A stretch of DNA of 64,000 nt from Cryptomeria japonica (GCF_030272615.1 NC_081405.1:160230317-160294316), one strand, 5' to 3'. Shown: positions 46,971-60,121, counted from the first letter of the stretch. Translations and numbers: made by a program. Notes: generated from the letters alone by a model not told the origin.

Positions 46971-48142
46971 CTCACATAAACACTAATGATTCTTGGATCA
47001 TAGATAGTGGATGCTCACATCATATGATAGGTGATAAGCATAAGTTTGTTATGTTAGAAGATTATGATGGAGGTTATGTTAGATTTTGTAATGATGCACC
47101 ATGTCTGGTGAGAGGTAAAGGATCTATAACACTTCTTGATAATGCAAGATGCAATGATGTTTATTGGGTTGAAGGTTTGAAATACAATTTGTTGAGTGTA
47201 GCACAGCTAAACAATACAGGTTACCGAATAGAATTTCAGAAAGGAATTGTCAAAGTTCATGACAAGAATGGAAAGTTAGCTGCTATCGAGACACAAACAA
47301 AAGGTAATACATTTCACCTTGACTCAACTCATAATAAGTGTTTGTATGCAAAGATAGATGATACCTGGTTATGGCATAAAAGGTTTTGTCATGTAAATTT
47401 TGATAATCTGATCAAAATAAGTAAGAAGCATTGAGTAAGAGGTCTACCGAGTCTTAAAAAACTTGAGAATGCTATGTGTCGTGGATGCCAGATGGGTAAG
47501 ATGACAAGATCAAGCTTTACAAGTAAGTCTTACACTTCTAAGGGAATTTTAGATCTAGTGCACACTGATCTTTATGGTCCTATGAAAGTTCAAAGTTATT
47601 ATGGTGATTAATATTTCATATTATTTGTGGATGACTATTGAAGGATGATGTTAGTAATGTTTTTAAAAGAAAAATTAGAAGCTTTTCAAATGTTTAAATG
47701 GTACAAGGCAAGAGTTGAAAATGAAACAGGAAGACAACTGAAATGTCTTAGATCAGATAGAGGAGGAGAGTTCACATCTGATGAGTTCAATTTATTTTGC
47801 AATGATCATGGTATTAAAAGACAAGTCTTTGCACTGAGAACTCCACAGTAGAATGGAATAGCTGAGAGAAGAAACAGATCTATTGTGGATTGTGCTAGAA
47901 CACTGATGATTGAAAAGAAAGTGCCACAAACATTTTGGAGAGAAGCAATAAGCACAGCAGTTTACACCTTGAACCGAGTACAATTGAAGAAAGGTACTTT
48001 GAAGACACCATATGAAATCTGGTATGATAAGAAACCTAATGTAAGTTGTTTTAAAATCTTTGGAAGTGGATGCTATGTTCACAAAGATGATAGAAATGGC
48101 AAGTTTGATCAGAAAAGTGAAGAAGGAACATTTCTAGGTTAG
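46971..48142 (+). pseudogene. Copia 2 protease and integrase
   Basis: Protease: SWIIDSGCSHHMIGD with D-S-G, then LKYNLLSVAQLNN. Integrase: WLWHKRFCHVNFDNL, TGA at 47432-47434 (CGA type, element 1 has CGA), CRGCQMGK, Asp in LVHTDLYGP, Asp in CLRSDRGGEFTSDEF and Glu in the region after TAG at about 47849 (CAA in element 1). Further stops lie near 47609 and 47638, and at about 48139. The frame resumes after the solo LTR exactly where it was cut. Confidence 0.85.
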
Positions 48143-50038
48143 TCTTCTAGAAGCAAAGCATTTAAATGTCTGATCAAATAATCTAACAAAATAGTAGAAA
48201 GTGCAAATGTGAAAATTGATGAATTTGTAGAAAGAAATGATGAAGAAAATTCCAAGGAACCAGAAGACTATGATGAATTTATCTATGTTCAACCGACAAG
48301 TCCTACCGAGAAAACTGTTGAAGAAAATGAAGAGAATATCTAGTTATCGAGTGAGGAAGAAGATGATACAGAGCCTCCCGAACCTGTATTAGCCAAGTAT
48401 GTTAGAAGAAATCATGCACCAAGTCAGATTATAGGAGATAAGGATGATCCAGTGATGACAAGGAACAAACTGAGACAGAACACATGTTTGATATTTGAAT
48501 TTGAACTGAGAATAGTGAAAGAGGCATTTAACAGTGAAGATTGGATAAATGCTATGACAGAAGAGATTGATCAAATCAAGAAGAATGACACATGGACACT
48601 AATCCCAAGACCAAAGGACAAAAATGTAATCGGTACAAAGTGGATTTTTAGAAACAAGCTAAATGAAAAAGGAGAGGTCATTCGAAAAAAAGCAAGACTA
48701 GTTTGCAAAGGTTATGCTCAAGAAGAAGGAATTGATTATGGTGAAACTTTTGCACTTGTTGCTAGACTTGAAGGAGTAAGAACATTGTTGGCATACGCTG
48801 CTTTCAAGAACTTCAAGATATATCAAATGGATGTCAAGTTTGCATTTCTGAATGGAATATTAGAAGAAGAAGTTTTTATTGAACAACCTGAAGGATTTGT
48901 TGAAGACAATAATAATGATCAGGTATGTAAATTGAACAAAGCTTTATATGGTTTGAAACAAGCACCTAGAGCATGGTATGAAAGATTGCACTCTTATTTG
49001 ATTAAGATTGGTTTTATAAGGACAAGTGAGAACAACAATATGTACATGAAGAATGATGAAAATGGAATATTGATCTCAGCCATATTTGTTGATTATATTA
49101 TATTTTGTGGAAATGACTCTTTATGCAAGAACTTTGGAAATGAAATGAGCAAAGAATTTGAGATGTCATTAATCGGTGAGATAAAGTATTTTATAGGTTT
49201 ACAGATACTGCAAATAAAAAATGAGATTTTCATTACTCAATCGAAGTACATAAAGGAAATCTTGAAGAAATTTGTAATGGAGGATTCAAAACCAGTAAGT
49301 ACTCCTATGATTACCAACTGTAAATTATCAAAGAATGATGAATCTGCATCTGTTGATGAGACACTTTACCGATCTATGATTAGAAAGCTACAATATGTTG
49401 TTCACAATAGACCAGACATAGCACATGCAGTAGGTATTGTTGCAAGATTCTCTGTAGAACCTAAGGAAACACACATGACTGCAATCAAAAGAATTTTTAG
49501 ATACTTGAAAGGGACAGAGGATTATGGCTTAGTATATCAGAAAAGAAATGATTTTGATTTAAAAGTTTATACTTATGCTGATTGGGCACACAACATTGAT
49601 GACAAAAAAAGCACAAGTGGAGGAGCTTTCTTTTTAGGAGAAAGACTAGTGAGTTGGCTTAGCAAGAAACAAGGATGTGTTTCACAGTCAACAATAGAAG
49701 CTGAATACGTTGTTGCAGCATTGAATTGTACCAACATTGCATGGATCAAACAACTGTTGGAAGGTATAAATGAGAAAGATACCAAGTCAGTAACTATATT
49801 CTGTGACAATACTAGTGCCATTAATATTTCAAAAAATCCTGTTATGCACTCTAAGACAAAGCACATCTCTATCAAATATCATTATCTTAGAGAAGAAGCT
49901 CAAGAGAAGAAAGTGGTGTTGGAGTATGTTAGCACAAAGGAACAAATAGCAGATATCTTCACCAAGCCACTACCAAAGGACACTTTTGAATATCTCAGAA
50001 GTAAGTTAGGGGTCCTACCCCTATCTTCTATTCACTGA
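48143..50038 (+). pseudogene. Copia 2 reverse transcriptase-RNase H
   Basis: The linker to 48451 has stops. From 48452 the frame is open for 528 codons, better preserved than element 1. The RT includes [33 protein letters not shown] with the first catalytic Asp, and FVDYIIFCG, where element 1 has FVDD. The second Asp of the active-site pair is Tyr (codon at 49094-49096), which should abolish polymerase activity. RNase [40 protein letters not shown] and [10 protein letters not shown] at the end. The stop is at about 50036. Confidence 0.9.
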
Positions 50039-50463
50039 CTGAGTTCGGTGAAAGCATCAATCCGATGACTCTATCGAATATCTTTTAGGAGTTGATGTTG
50101 ATTTACACCCTTTAGGATGTTTTCTAAAGGTGTACAGGAAATATTACAGGGAACAGGAATTGAAGACAAAATGCTCTGACTGAGACTGAATTGATACACA
50201 ACAACAGGAAATCACTTCATACAGGAAGAAATTATGTTTTAGTTCTTTACTTTTTCGCATTGTTGTCAAAGGGGGAGAAGACTACTATAAAGGGGAGAAG
50301 ACTACAGATTTGAAAGAAAACTGAAGAAAATAGGAGAAGTCTAATGTATGGGGTAGAAAGTCTAATGACAACAAGAGAGCATTTCAGCATTTCAGAATCA
50401 CAGCAATCCGAATCTTTTAAGGTCAAATCAATTGGTTTTGCCATCAACGCCAAAGGGGGAGAT
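50039..50463 (+). other. Copia 2 3' untranslated region and polypurine tracts
   Basis: The proximal tract is AAAGGGGGAGAT (50452-50463). An upstream near-duplicate, CAAAGGGGGAGAAG, lies near 50267, and AAAGGGGAGAAG near 50289. The layout matches element 1. Confidence 0.8.
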
Positions 50464-51968
50464 TGTTGGCAATATAGCATTATAACAGACAATGAAAGAT
50501 TGTTGGCATTTAGATAAGGATATTGAGAAGGTTGTTGATGATTATGGATATAATTGATTAAGGATGTTTACTGTCTTGATATTATTATTTTGTCATTGAT
50601 GTCAATAAATTGATTTTCTAATTCAGTATGATGTTGCCATATCTTGAGAAGTATGATTTGAAAAGTATAAAGATGTCGGTAAAAGACATAGAAAGATTAT
50701 GATGAATAAGGGGATGAATAAGGTATTCAATGGGAAACTATTACCGAGTCAGACAATGATGAGATCATGATGTTTAGATTGTTTTAACATCATACATATG
50801 TTGTAAATTGTAAGGTTGATACTATACTATGTTACCAAGTAAGGAACCTAGTCGGTAAGCCCTAAGGTTATCGCTATCGGTTAATGAAGGCGGAATGTCT
50901 ACCGAGTGAAGTTTAGTATTCACCGAGTTGTAACTAAGGCATAATGCATTAAATGGTTACATGCGTTATTTAATGAAGGAAGGTGATGAGCTGGAACTGA
51001 TTAAATGATTGGTATGCCGTGCATGAAGTTTGTTAATGAATCTATGGCAAAGGAAAGTCGGCATGAAGATCTACAATGCAGATTGAACTGCAATACCCTA
51101 GCACAAGTTCCAAGAAATGTATGCAAGTTCCAAGGTGGGGTAAAATATTTTTTAGATCGAAAGATGCATTGAACCTGGACAAGATTGAAGATCTGATGGC
51201 TATGATTGATCATGGGAAATGTGATCAAGGAGATTAAGCAGTTACCTAATTGTTTATAAATAGGAAACTGTTGATAAACAATGTATGCGAGCAAGTGTAT
51301 GCACAGGGATGCTACATAGTGATTACCGAGCACAAAAGCTTGAAGACCTGTTTGAATAATAGAGTATAGAAGCCCAGCAGATGGACAAGATTAGTTCTAT
51401 GTCTAGATTGTATTGAACAAATAAGAATCTGCTTTAGCATTTTAGATGTGAAGTTGTAGATAGATTTTATTACTGTTATTTTGTGAAAGTGATAGAAAAT
51501 TTCTTAACCAAGTGGACTTAACAGTCTTATTTGTAAAACCCTCTAGCAAGGTGACATTCTGATTGAGTGTTTGAAATCCTTTAACAAGGTCACTTCTAAC
51601 AAGGTGAAGATCCTAATAGATCTGAGGGAAATCCCTTAACCGGGTCACATCTAGCAATGTGTTTGTAATCTTTAACAGGATTTGCTTTTAACCGAGCATA
51701 CTCTAGAAGAGTATATTTCTTAGTGGGTCCGAAATCCCACAGTGGTTTTTCCCTATTTGGGTTTCCACGTTAAATCTGGTGTTATGAGGTTTATGATGTT
51801 TATATGCTTTTGAGTTTGCATGTTTAACAGTTTTGGTTATTTTACTGAAGTATATGTTATTGACGTTGAATCTGATGTTTTTATGGAAGATTAAGTGCGT
51901 ATGATTCACCCCCCATCTCATCTTGTTAGCTATTGGATCTATACTTATATTAAGTATCAGAACTATCA
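50464..51968 (+). repeat. Copia 2 3' LTR
   Basis: Starts TGTTGGCAATATAGC after the purine tract and ends AGAACTATCA, followed by the AAAGT duplication. Confidence 0.9.
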
Positions 51969-51973
51969 AAAGT

Positions 51974-53676
51974 AATGACACCACTTCTTCAAAGCTTGCA
52001 CCATGGCATACAACTCCAAGTCATACACAGAGTACTTTTGTTATGCTTCATTCAACTTTTCAGACAAAAAGGCTATGGGAAGACCCTCTTGACTCAAAAC
52101 AACCCCTATTGCTCTGTGACTAGCATCACACTCAACTGTAAATAACTGATTGAAATCAGGTAACCTAAGGGTAGGTAACTTATCTATCTTCTTTTTCAAC
52201 AACTCAAATCCCTTTTGGGCCTCCTTTGTCCACCTAAATTGACACTTGACTCCCCCTTTGATAGTATTGAGCACAAGAGCACACACATGACTAAATAATC
52301 TTACAAACTTCCTATAAAAGGATGCTAACCCATGAAAGCTCCTAACATAACTGATATTACTTAGGTATAGGCCAACTAAGGATTGCCTCAACTTTATTAG
52401 GATCCATTTTTAGATAGCCTTGTGAAATGACAAAACCAAGATATATAAGTTCAGTCTTGAGAAACTCACACTTTTCAAGGTTGATTTTGAGTTGTGCCTT
52501 TTTCAGCTTCTTCAAGACCATCTCCACATCCTTGAGATGTTCTTCTTTGGACCTACTAAATATTAGAATGTCATCAAGATATACAATCACAAATTTACTT
52601 ATGAACTCAACCAAGACTTCATTCACGAGCCTTTGAAAAGTGCTCATTGCATTGGTAAGGCCAAATGGCATGACCAACCACTCATAGAGGCCAACATTGG
52701 TCCTAAAAGCTATCTTCTATTCATCCCCTGGTCTGATTCTTATCTGATGATAACCTGATTTTAAATCCACCTTTGTGAAGTAGCTTGCACTCCAAAGATT
52801 GTCCAACAGGTCTTCTATCCTTGGCATAGGGAACCGGTACCTTATAGTGATCTTATTGATTGCTCTGGAATCTATACACATTCTCCATTTTCCCCCTTTC
52901 TTGGGTGCTAAGATAGTAGGTACAACACATGAACTCAAACTCTTTTTGATGAATCCTTTGTCCAAGAGCTCCTACACTTGTTTGGCAATTTCTTCATTTT
53001 GACTAGGTGTCATTTTGTAGGCAGCTTTGTTAGGCAAACTTGCCCCTGAAATCATGTCTATTTGGTGATTTACATCCCTTATTGGTGGAAAAGAATTAGG
53101 TAGATCTTATCCTATTACTTCTACATATTGTTTGAGTAGACCCTTCACCTCTTGTGGCACTTCTTCCATTGGATCTCCCTTACCTTCTTCACTAGGTTTG
53201 AGCACAATAGCATACCCTTGATCTCCTTCTTGTTTCATCATCTTAAGAAACTCTTTCCCACTCATCATCATAACACTTGATCCCACTTTTTTTTCCTCTT
53301 TTGGATCAGGTAATGGATCCATTTTATACCTCTTACCATTCTTGATAATGATATAGCTATTCTTTTCTCCATCATGCTGAGCCTTTACATCAAATTGCCA
53401 TGGACGTCCCAACAACAAATGGCAAGCATCCATAGGCAATATATCATATAAAATCTTGTCTTTATACTCACCAATCTCATAGTCTACCCATGCTTGCTCA
53501 TCAACTAAGACATGTTGGCCCCGGTTAAGCCATGACACCTTGTAGGGAGTGAGATGTAGCAACCTCTTTATCTTGAGTTTATCCACCATTTCAGTTGAAA
53601 CTATATTTTTAGTTGAACCTGAGTCTACAACCACTTTGCAAATCTTGCCTTGAGACTTACAAGTTGTTCTAAACAA
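51974..53676 (-). pseudogene. Gypsy A pol, 5' part: protease, RT, start of RNase H
   Basis: Minus-strand order: protease with VVVDSGSTKNIVS (D-S-G-S, about 53630) and LLLGRPWQFD; a stop at about 53107; RT with [34 protein letters not shown] (first Asp) and VIVYLDDILIF (intact YLDD, about 52570); then FHGLASFYRKFVR and the RNase H start (FTVECDASHRAIGVVLSQEG). Breaks: TAA/TAG codons near 53108 and 52977, a TAG near 52716 and a frameshift near 52365. The copia 2 insertion then removes the rest of RNase H to 43491. Confidence 0.85.
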
Positions 53677-53805
53677 ACTCTTCCTTTGTGGTGGCTCTTG
53701 AGCTTAAGGAATCTTCAACAAAGACCTTCTTATCATTAGACTTTCACCATCTATCATTCGGCCTGCCTTGCTAAGAGGGGAAGACACACTTTGATTGTCT
53801 TCTTA

Positions 53806-54902
53806 CTACACTAATTGTGTTCTTCTCTCACCCATGTATGAGTGTGAAGATCTGGTTTCTTTCTCTGGACACCTTCCCATTGTGTGGCCAACTTGATTAC
53901 AATTGTAACATCTACTAGTTAAAACTAAATTTCCTCTTCCCGAGCTTCCAAATCTGCCCCTAGAATTGTTTCTTCCTTTGAAGGATCTTCTAAATGGCTC
54001 CCTTGAAGAGTCTCCACCACCTTCTTGCCTTGAGTTTTCTTCATTCCTTGATGTTTTCTGTCCTCTACTAAAAGTGCCCCTTCCTCTAAAGGATTTGTCA
54101 CCTCTAAACTTTTGATTTTGTTCACTCCTCTTTATTTTGTCTTCTTCCCTTAATGCTAACTGAAAACACTTATGAACAGTATCAGGAGTAAGGATATTGA
54201 TTTCATCTTGTATATTTTGTCTCAATCCATTCATGTATCTAGCCAATTTCTCCACCTCATTCTCATGCTTCTTAGCTCTGAGGCTTAGCTTATAGAATTC
54301 CTCCATGTAAGCATTGACATCTAGCTCCCTTTGTTTTAGATTTTGCTATCTCTTATGAATTTGAACTTCATAATCTCCTAGAAGGAATTATGCCTTAAGT
54401 CTGATCTTCATATGCTCCCATGAAGTCATCTTCTTTTTGCCTTCTTGTATCCTTTCTTCTTACATCATATTCCACCAAACCAATGTTGATCCTCTCATTC
54501 TTGATTTGGCCACATTAACTCTTTTCTCTTCTGCTACCTCTTTTTAATCAAAATGATTATTGAGAGCTTCTATCCAATCTAGCAACTCTTCTCCATTGAG
54601 GTTTCCTCCATATGTGGGTAATCCATCCAGATTATCCTTAGAAATGGATTTGACTGCATCTAGGAATAACTTTTGATCTTGAGGCATAGCTACTGCTACT
54701 GGTTCCTCTCCATCTTCCACTTCTTTTTCAGTCTCATCACTCCATTTTGTCTTAACCTTTCCCTTCTCCTTCTTTTCCTCTCTGGCTCCTATACTTCCTT
54801 TTGTATCCTTCTATCATCTCTGCCACCATCTGTCAGATGGCTTCTGGAGTCATTGCCTTTGGAGGCATTGAAATTGCTTCTGATTCTTCACAATCTAACA
54901 TA
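53806..54902 (-). pseudogene. Gypsy A gag
   Basis: The proposed start is the ATG at 54902 (MLDCEESEAISMPPKAMTP), with an alternative at 54687 (MPQDQKLFLDAVKSI). The Retrotrans_gag-type region (LLDWIEALNNHFD, LRAKKHENEVEKLARYMNGL) is followed by an Arg/Ser/Gly-rich stretch and one zinc knuckle (CYNCNQVGHTMGRCPE, about 53910-53865). Breaks: TGA near 54834, a frameshift near 54775, TAA at about 54546, and stops near 54462 and 54346. A stop at about 53806 separates it from protease in the same general frame. Confidence 0.85.
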
Positions 54903-54922
54903 CACCAAATCTTTCAAAGAAT

Positions 54923-54935
54923 GGCTTTGATACCA
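54923..54935 (-). other. Gypsy A primer binding site
   Basis: The minus strand reads TGGTATCAAAGCC three bases after the middle LTR, one mismatch from the tRNA-Met consensus. Confidence 0.85.
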
Positions 54936-54938
54936 CTA

Positions 54939-56582
54939 TGATGTAGAGGTCTTGTGCCTAGCTCTCCAATTCACCCTTACTCACCACAACTCCTCTACTC
55001 ACCCTTCTACTCAAGCTCCTCCAAGGTAACTTGTTAGGGTACACTACTTAGACCTCCAAGGCCTAAAATATACTGGCTTTCCTCCTAGGTATATCCTCTT
55101 GAGGTTTCTTGTTGGTTTTGACTGAAATCTCTAATTTTGAGATGGTCTCCTACTAGGCTCCCAAAGCTCCAACTAGGCTCCAAAGACCTCCACCAAGGAT
55201 CTTCACTCTAAAAGCATGTTAAAAGGTTATGGTAATGTTGTGCATGTATTTAGAAGGTCATTTTATGCATTGACAAGGTCTTCACCTTCCTCCCAGGCCC
55301 TAGGCTTTCAACTTGCTTCTACCGGCTGCTATTAGGCCTAATTGACTAGTCCTTCTTGGATTGTTTTTTGGTATTTCCCCCCAAAATATCCTAAAAACCC
55401 CAAGATATTTTTACATATTAAGATACCCATTTGGAAGTTAAACAATATCACAAATTTTCCCATCTGGGTTTTTGGTACAACTAGGGTAACTGAAAAGAGC
55501 TATTTTAAAGGGGTTTAGGGCTTCCAGACAGTTTCGGAAGATGTGATCCAAACTCTTCACTAGTAAAAATCACCAACCCAAAAAATATTGGATTATTTTA
55601 GTAAACCCATATAAATTTCCAAAACACTATGGGTTGCTGGGGTATCACTTCTCCATGGCTCTGAAAATGAGCAATCACTGCTGCCCTCAGACACTAGCTA
55701 CAAGCTTGTGTGTTATTCATCTCACCCATTCTCCTCCTTATGGCCTGCAAAAACACAAAATGCCTACTCTAAAACTATTTAAAGAGCCTACCCAAGCCAT
55801 CCAATGGATTGCAACTTGTTCCATTCATGGATGCTCAAGTAAAATGCATTTTTACAATCAAAACCCCAAATTTCAAGGGTTTGTGAGCAACTTTTACAAA
55901 AATAGTGATAACTTTTGATCCAATGCACTTCAAACCTTCATATTATAATTTTTGGAAAGGTAAAACAAATTCCTAACTTCCTATGCTACTATGAGAACTG
56001 TAATAGACCGTACAGGTCATACAAAAGAAGAAATTCAAAGCAAAAACAGTCCAAACATGAGAAAAAGCATAGGAAACCCTTGGCAAATGAATTGAATGCA
56101 AACCAAAAGTTGATTAAATTGTTATTTGAGATTCTTAGAAGGTTTTATACACCATTTTAAGTTGGTTCCAACCAACTTCCAATGCTATTTCCTTCATGGA
56201 CAACTTTTGCCTAAAAATGCAAAAGTTGTCATGACCAATTTTTGACAACTTTCACCTATGAGTGCAAAAACACACTCCAAGGCTACCAAGGAAAGAAAAT
56301 TCACTCAAATGGCATTAAAAAATGGATTTAAACAATTTCCAAACATTCTAGCAAGTTTCCAGGCATCCACCTGGTACAAACCAAAAATTGACATTTTGAC
56401 AACTTTTCAGGATAATGATGATTTTGGATCCTGAGCACAACAAAAGTGTGGACAACCAAACTATGGCTTAAAAAAGCATCATAGGATTTCTTACACCTTA
56501 TTACAACATAAAATAACTTGAAATCATACAAAAACCATAAAATGCAAGAAAAGACAACTTTGAGTTACGTGCTCTACACCAT
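54939..56582 (-). repeat. Gypsy middle LTR (shared by units A and B)
   Basis: 1644 bp. It is followed on its minus-strand downstream side by the unit A primer site and preceded on its upstream side by the unit B polypurine tract (CCAGGGGAGTA). It therefore acts as 5' LTR of A and 3' LTR of B. Confidence 0.9.
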
Positions 56583-56602
56583 ACTCCCCTGGGGCAAGGA
56601 AC

Positions 56603-57800
56603 TCAAGTCCCTTGAGTTATCAGGTCTGATAGTTGTACTCCTTGGTGAATTATGTTAGCTCCTGACATCCACGTAGTCTCTAAATCAGGTAGACCTTCCC
56701 ACTTCACAAGATAATGTTTGTAGATGCCCTTTCCTGTCTTCTTGATCACCTTGGTATCCAAGATGTTTTCCAACTGAATCGGTTGACTAACTGGTAAATC
56801 CTTCACCCAATCCTCTTCAGATTTCAATTTGGTATCTAGTTGAGAGGTATGAGATTTTCCTTTATAGGGATACAAGTCACAAATATTAAAAATAGGAGAT
56901 ATGGCCAAAGAAGGAGGTAGTTCAACCTCATAGGCATTTTGGCCAAACTTATGCACAATCTTGAGTGGCCCAATCTTCTTCATCATCAACTTGGTTGGTT
57001 GTCCTTTTGGAAGTATTTCCTTTCTAAGATAAGCCAAAACTAAGTTTCCATCCTTAAATTGCAAGTTCCTCCTTGATTGATCAGCTTGTTCCTTATATTT
57101 TTTCGATTTTTGTTGCAAGGACTGTTGTACTTTGTCATGAATTTCCTTAACACCTTCAACAAAAATCTCTCCTTGAGAACTCTTGTGGCTCATTGTGCTG
57201 ATATCACTAATTTCTAAGACACCTCTAGGATTCATTCCATAAACAATTTTAAAAGGACTTCTGCCTGTGCTCCGATTGACTGAATCATTGTATGCATACT
57301 CTGCTTGGCCGATCACCAAGTCCCAACTCTGACCATGCTGCTTAGTGAGACACCTTAGGAGATTACCTAAGGAACTATTGACCACCTTAGTTTGACCATC
57401 TGATTGTGTATGGTAGGCAGATGAAAATGAGAGTCTAGTACCCAACTTCTTCCATAAGGTTCTCCAGAAGTGACTCAAAAACTTAACATCCCTATCACTC
57501 ACAATGCTAACTGGAAGTCCATGGATTCCTACTATTTCTTTGAACAAAAGACCTGTAATATAGGTGGAATCATTGGTACTCTTACAAGGGATGAAGTGAG
57601 CCATTTTTCTAAACCTATCTACCACCACATAAACACTATCAAATCCTCTTGGTGTTCTTGGTAAACCCAACACAAAGTCCATGCTCAAACATTCCAAAGG
57701 CCTTTGGGGTATGACTAAGGGCTGATATAAACCTGCATTACTTGCTGATCCTTTTTCTCTTTGACATATGGCACATTGTTAAACAAATCTCCTTACTTCT
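56603..57800 (-). pseudogene. Gypsy B integrase core and chromodomain
   Basis: Upstream of the 364-residue open part, the frame has VRRFV and QCAICQREKGSASNAG with a TAA near 57780. The core: Asp in MECLSMDFVLGLP, Asp in IVSDRDVKF, but Lys in SDGQTKVVN where Glu is required (codon 57386-57388; unit A keeps GQTE). The chromodomain is well preserved (YKHYLVKWEGLPDLETTWM, about residues 320-340). The catalytic loss means integrase is inactive even without the stops. Confidence 0.9.
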
Positions 57801-57802
57801 AA

Positions 57803-59401
57803 TTACAAATTGGGCCAATAGTAGAACCGACTAACCTGCTCCATTGTTTTATCATTGCCAAAATAACCTCCTAGACCCCCTTGATGTTTCTCTTGAATGA
57901 TGTTTTGTCTCATAGAGAATTGGGGTATACAAAGGAGATGTCCTTTAAACATCAAACCTTCCTGTACCATATACTCTGAGTAGGAAACATGAGAAGTGTT
58001 AGAAAAATCAGAACATGTAGCATATATATCAGCAAAATCTTTGTCTTCTTTGTAGAGGTCTCTCAACTCCTCCAACCCCACACTGTGCAATTTAACCTCT
58101 TGTATGGTCATGACTCTCCTACTAAGTGCATCAAAAACTTTATTTGAGGTGCCCTTCTTATGCTTTATAGTGAAGGTATAAGATTGTAGGTATTCTACCC
58201 ACTTGAGGTGCTTTTGATTCAACTTCTCTTGTCCATTGAGAAAACTAAGGGCATGGTTGTTAGTATAGACCACAAACTCTTTGGGCAGAAAGTAATGACA
58301 CCACTTCTTAAAGGCTTGCACCATGGAATACAACTCCAAGTCATACACAGAGTACTTTTGTTTTGCTTCATTCAACTTTTCAGAGAAAAAGCCTACGGGA
58401 AGACCCTCTTGATTCAAAACAACCCCTATTGCTCTTTCACTAGCATCACACTCAACTGTAAATAACTGATTGAAATCAGGTAACCTAAGGGTAGGTGACT
58501 CAACTATCTTCTTTTTCAACAACTCAAATCCCTTTTGGGCCTCCTTTGTCCACCTAAACTGACACTTGGCTCCCCCTTTGATAGTATTGAGCACAGGAGC
58601 ACACACATGACTAAATTTTCTTACAAACTTCCTATAAAAGAATGCTAACCCATGAAAGCTCCTAACATCACTGATATTCTTAGGTTTAGGCCAAATAAGG
58701 ATTGCCTCAACTTTACTAGGATCCATTTTTAGATAGCCTTGTGAAATGACAAAACCAAGATATATAAGTTCAGTCTTGAGAAACTCACACTTTTCAAGGT
58801 TGATTTTGAGTTGTGCCTTTTTCAGCTTCTTCAAGACCATCTCTACATCCTTGAGATGTTCTTTTTTGGACCTACTAAAGATTAGAATGTCATCAAGATA
58901 TACAATCACAAATTTACCTATGAACTCAACCAATACTTCATTCACGAGCCTTTGAAAAGTGCTAGGTGCATTGGTAAGGCCAAATGGCAAGACCAACCAC
59001 TCATAGAGGCCAACATTGGTCCTAAAGGCTATCTTCCATTCATCCCCTGGTCTAATTCTTATATGATGATAACCTGATTTTAAATCCACCTTTGTGAAAT
59101 AGCTTGCACTCCCAAGATTGTCCAATAGGTCTTCTATCCTTGGCATATGGAACCGGTACCTTATAGTGATCTTATTGATTGCTCTGGAATCTGTACACAT
59201 TCTCCATTTTCCCCCTTTCTTGGGTGCTAAGATAGTAGGTAAAACACATGAACTCAAACTCTTTTTGATGAATCCTTTGTCCAAGAGCTCCTGCACTTGT
59301 TTGGCAATTTCTTCATTTTGACTAGGTGTCATTTTGTAGGCAGCTTTGTTAGGCAAACTTGCCCCTGGAATCAAGTCTATTTGGTGATTTACATCCCTCA
59401 T
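57803..59401 (-). pseudogene. Gypsy B reverse transcriptase, RNase H, integrase zinc region
   Basis: 532 codons open. [68 protein letters not shown] (YLDD at about residues 188-191). RNase H: FTVECDASERAIGVVLNQEG, YSVYDLELYSMVQAFKKW, YTNNHALSFL and KHKKGTSNKVFDALSRR. Then an integrase zinc-binding half, EKHQGGLGGYFGNDKTM (Tyr at the second His position, as in unit A) and FYYWPNL, followed by a stop. This is the best preserved pol segment in the window. Confidence 0.9.
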
Positions 59402-59446
59402 TGGTGGAAAATAACTAGGTAGATCTTATCCTATTACTTCTACATA

Positions 59447-59995
59447 TTATTTGAGTAGACCCTTCACCTCTTGTGGCACTTCTTCCATTGGATCTGCCTT
59501 ACCTTCTTCACTAGGTTTGAGCACAATAGCATACCCTTGATCTCCTTCTTGTTTCATCACCTTAAGAAACTCTTTTCCACTCATCATCATCACACTTGAT
59601 ATCACTTTTTTTTCCTCTTTTGGATCAGGTAATGGATCCATTTGATACCTCTTACCATTCTTGATAATGATATAGCTATTCTTTTCTCCATCATGCTGAG
59701 CCTTTACATCAAATTGCCATGGACGTCCCAACAGAAAATGGCAAGCATCCATAGGCAATATATCATATAAAATATTTTCCTTATACTCACCAATCTCATA
59801 GTCTACCTAGGCTTTCTCATCAACTAAGACATGTTGGCCCCGGTTGAGCCATGACACCTTGTAGGGAGTGAGATGTGGCAACTTCTTTAACTTGAGTTTA
59901 TCCACCATTTTAGTTGAAACGATATTCTCAGTTGAACCTGAGTCTACAACCACTTTGCAAATCTTGCCTTGAGACTTACAAGTTGTTCTAAACAA
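59447..59995 (-). pseudogene. Gypsy B protease
   Basis: VVVDSGSTENIVSTKMVDKL holds the D-S-G active site (about 59945). WLNRGQHVLVDE and HFLLGRPWQFDVKAQHDG follow. A stop near 59807 (TAG, where unit A has TGG) and another near 59447 break it. The protease would cut the gypsy polyprotein. Confidence 0.85.
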
Positions 59996-60121
59996 ACTCT
60001 TCCTTTGTGGTGGCTCTTGAGCTTAAGGAATCTTCAATAAAGACCTTCTTAGCATTAGACTTTCACCATCTGTCACTAGGCCTACCTTGCTAAGAGGGGA
60101 AGACACACTTTGATTGTCTTC

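Larger units (their letters stand above)
43492..51968 (+). mobile_element. Ty1-copia element 2, nested in gypsy A (8.5 kb)
   Basis: LTRs 43492-45010 and 50464-51968 have TG...CA ends and exact AAAGT duplications at both sides. It belongs to the same family as element 1, with gag-protease-integrase-RT-RNase H in the same order. It is itself split by a solo LTR at 46197-46970. The two LTRs differ at about 8 of the first ~100 bases by eye, so the insertion is old. Confidence 0.95.
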
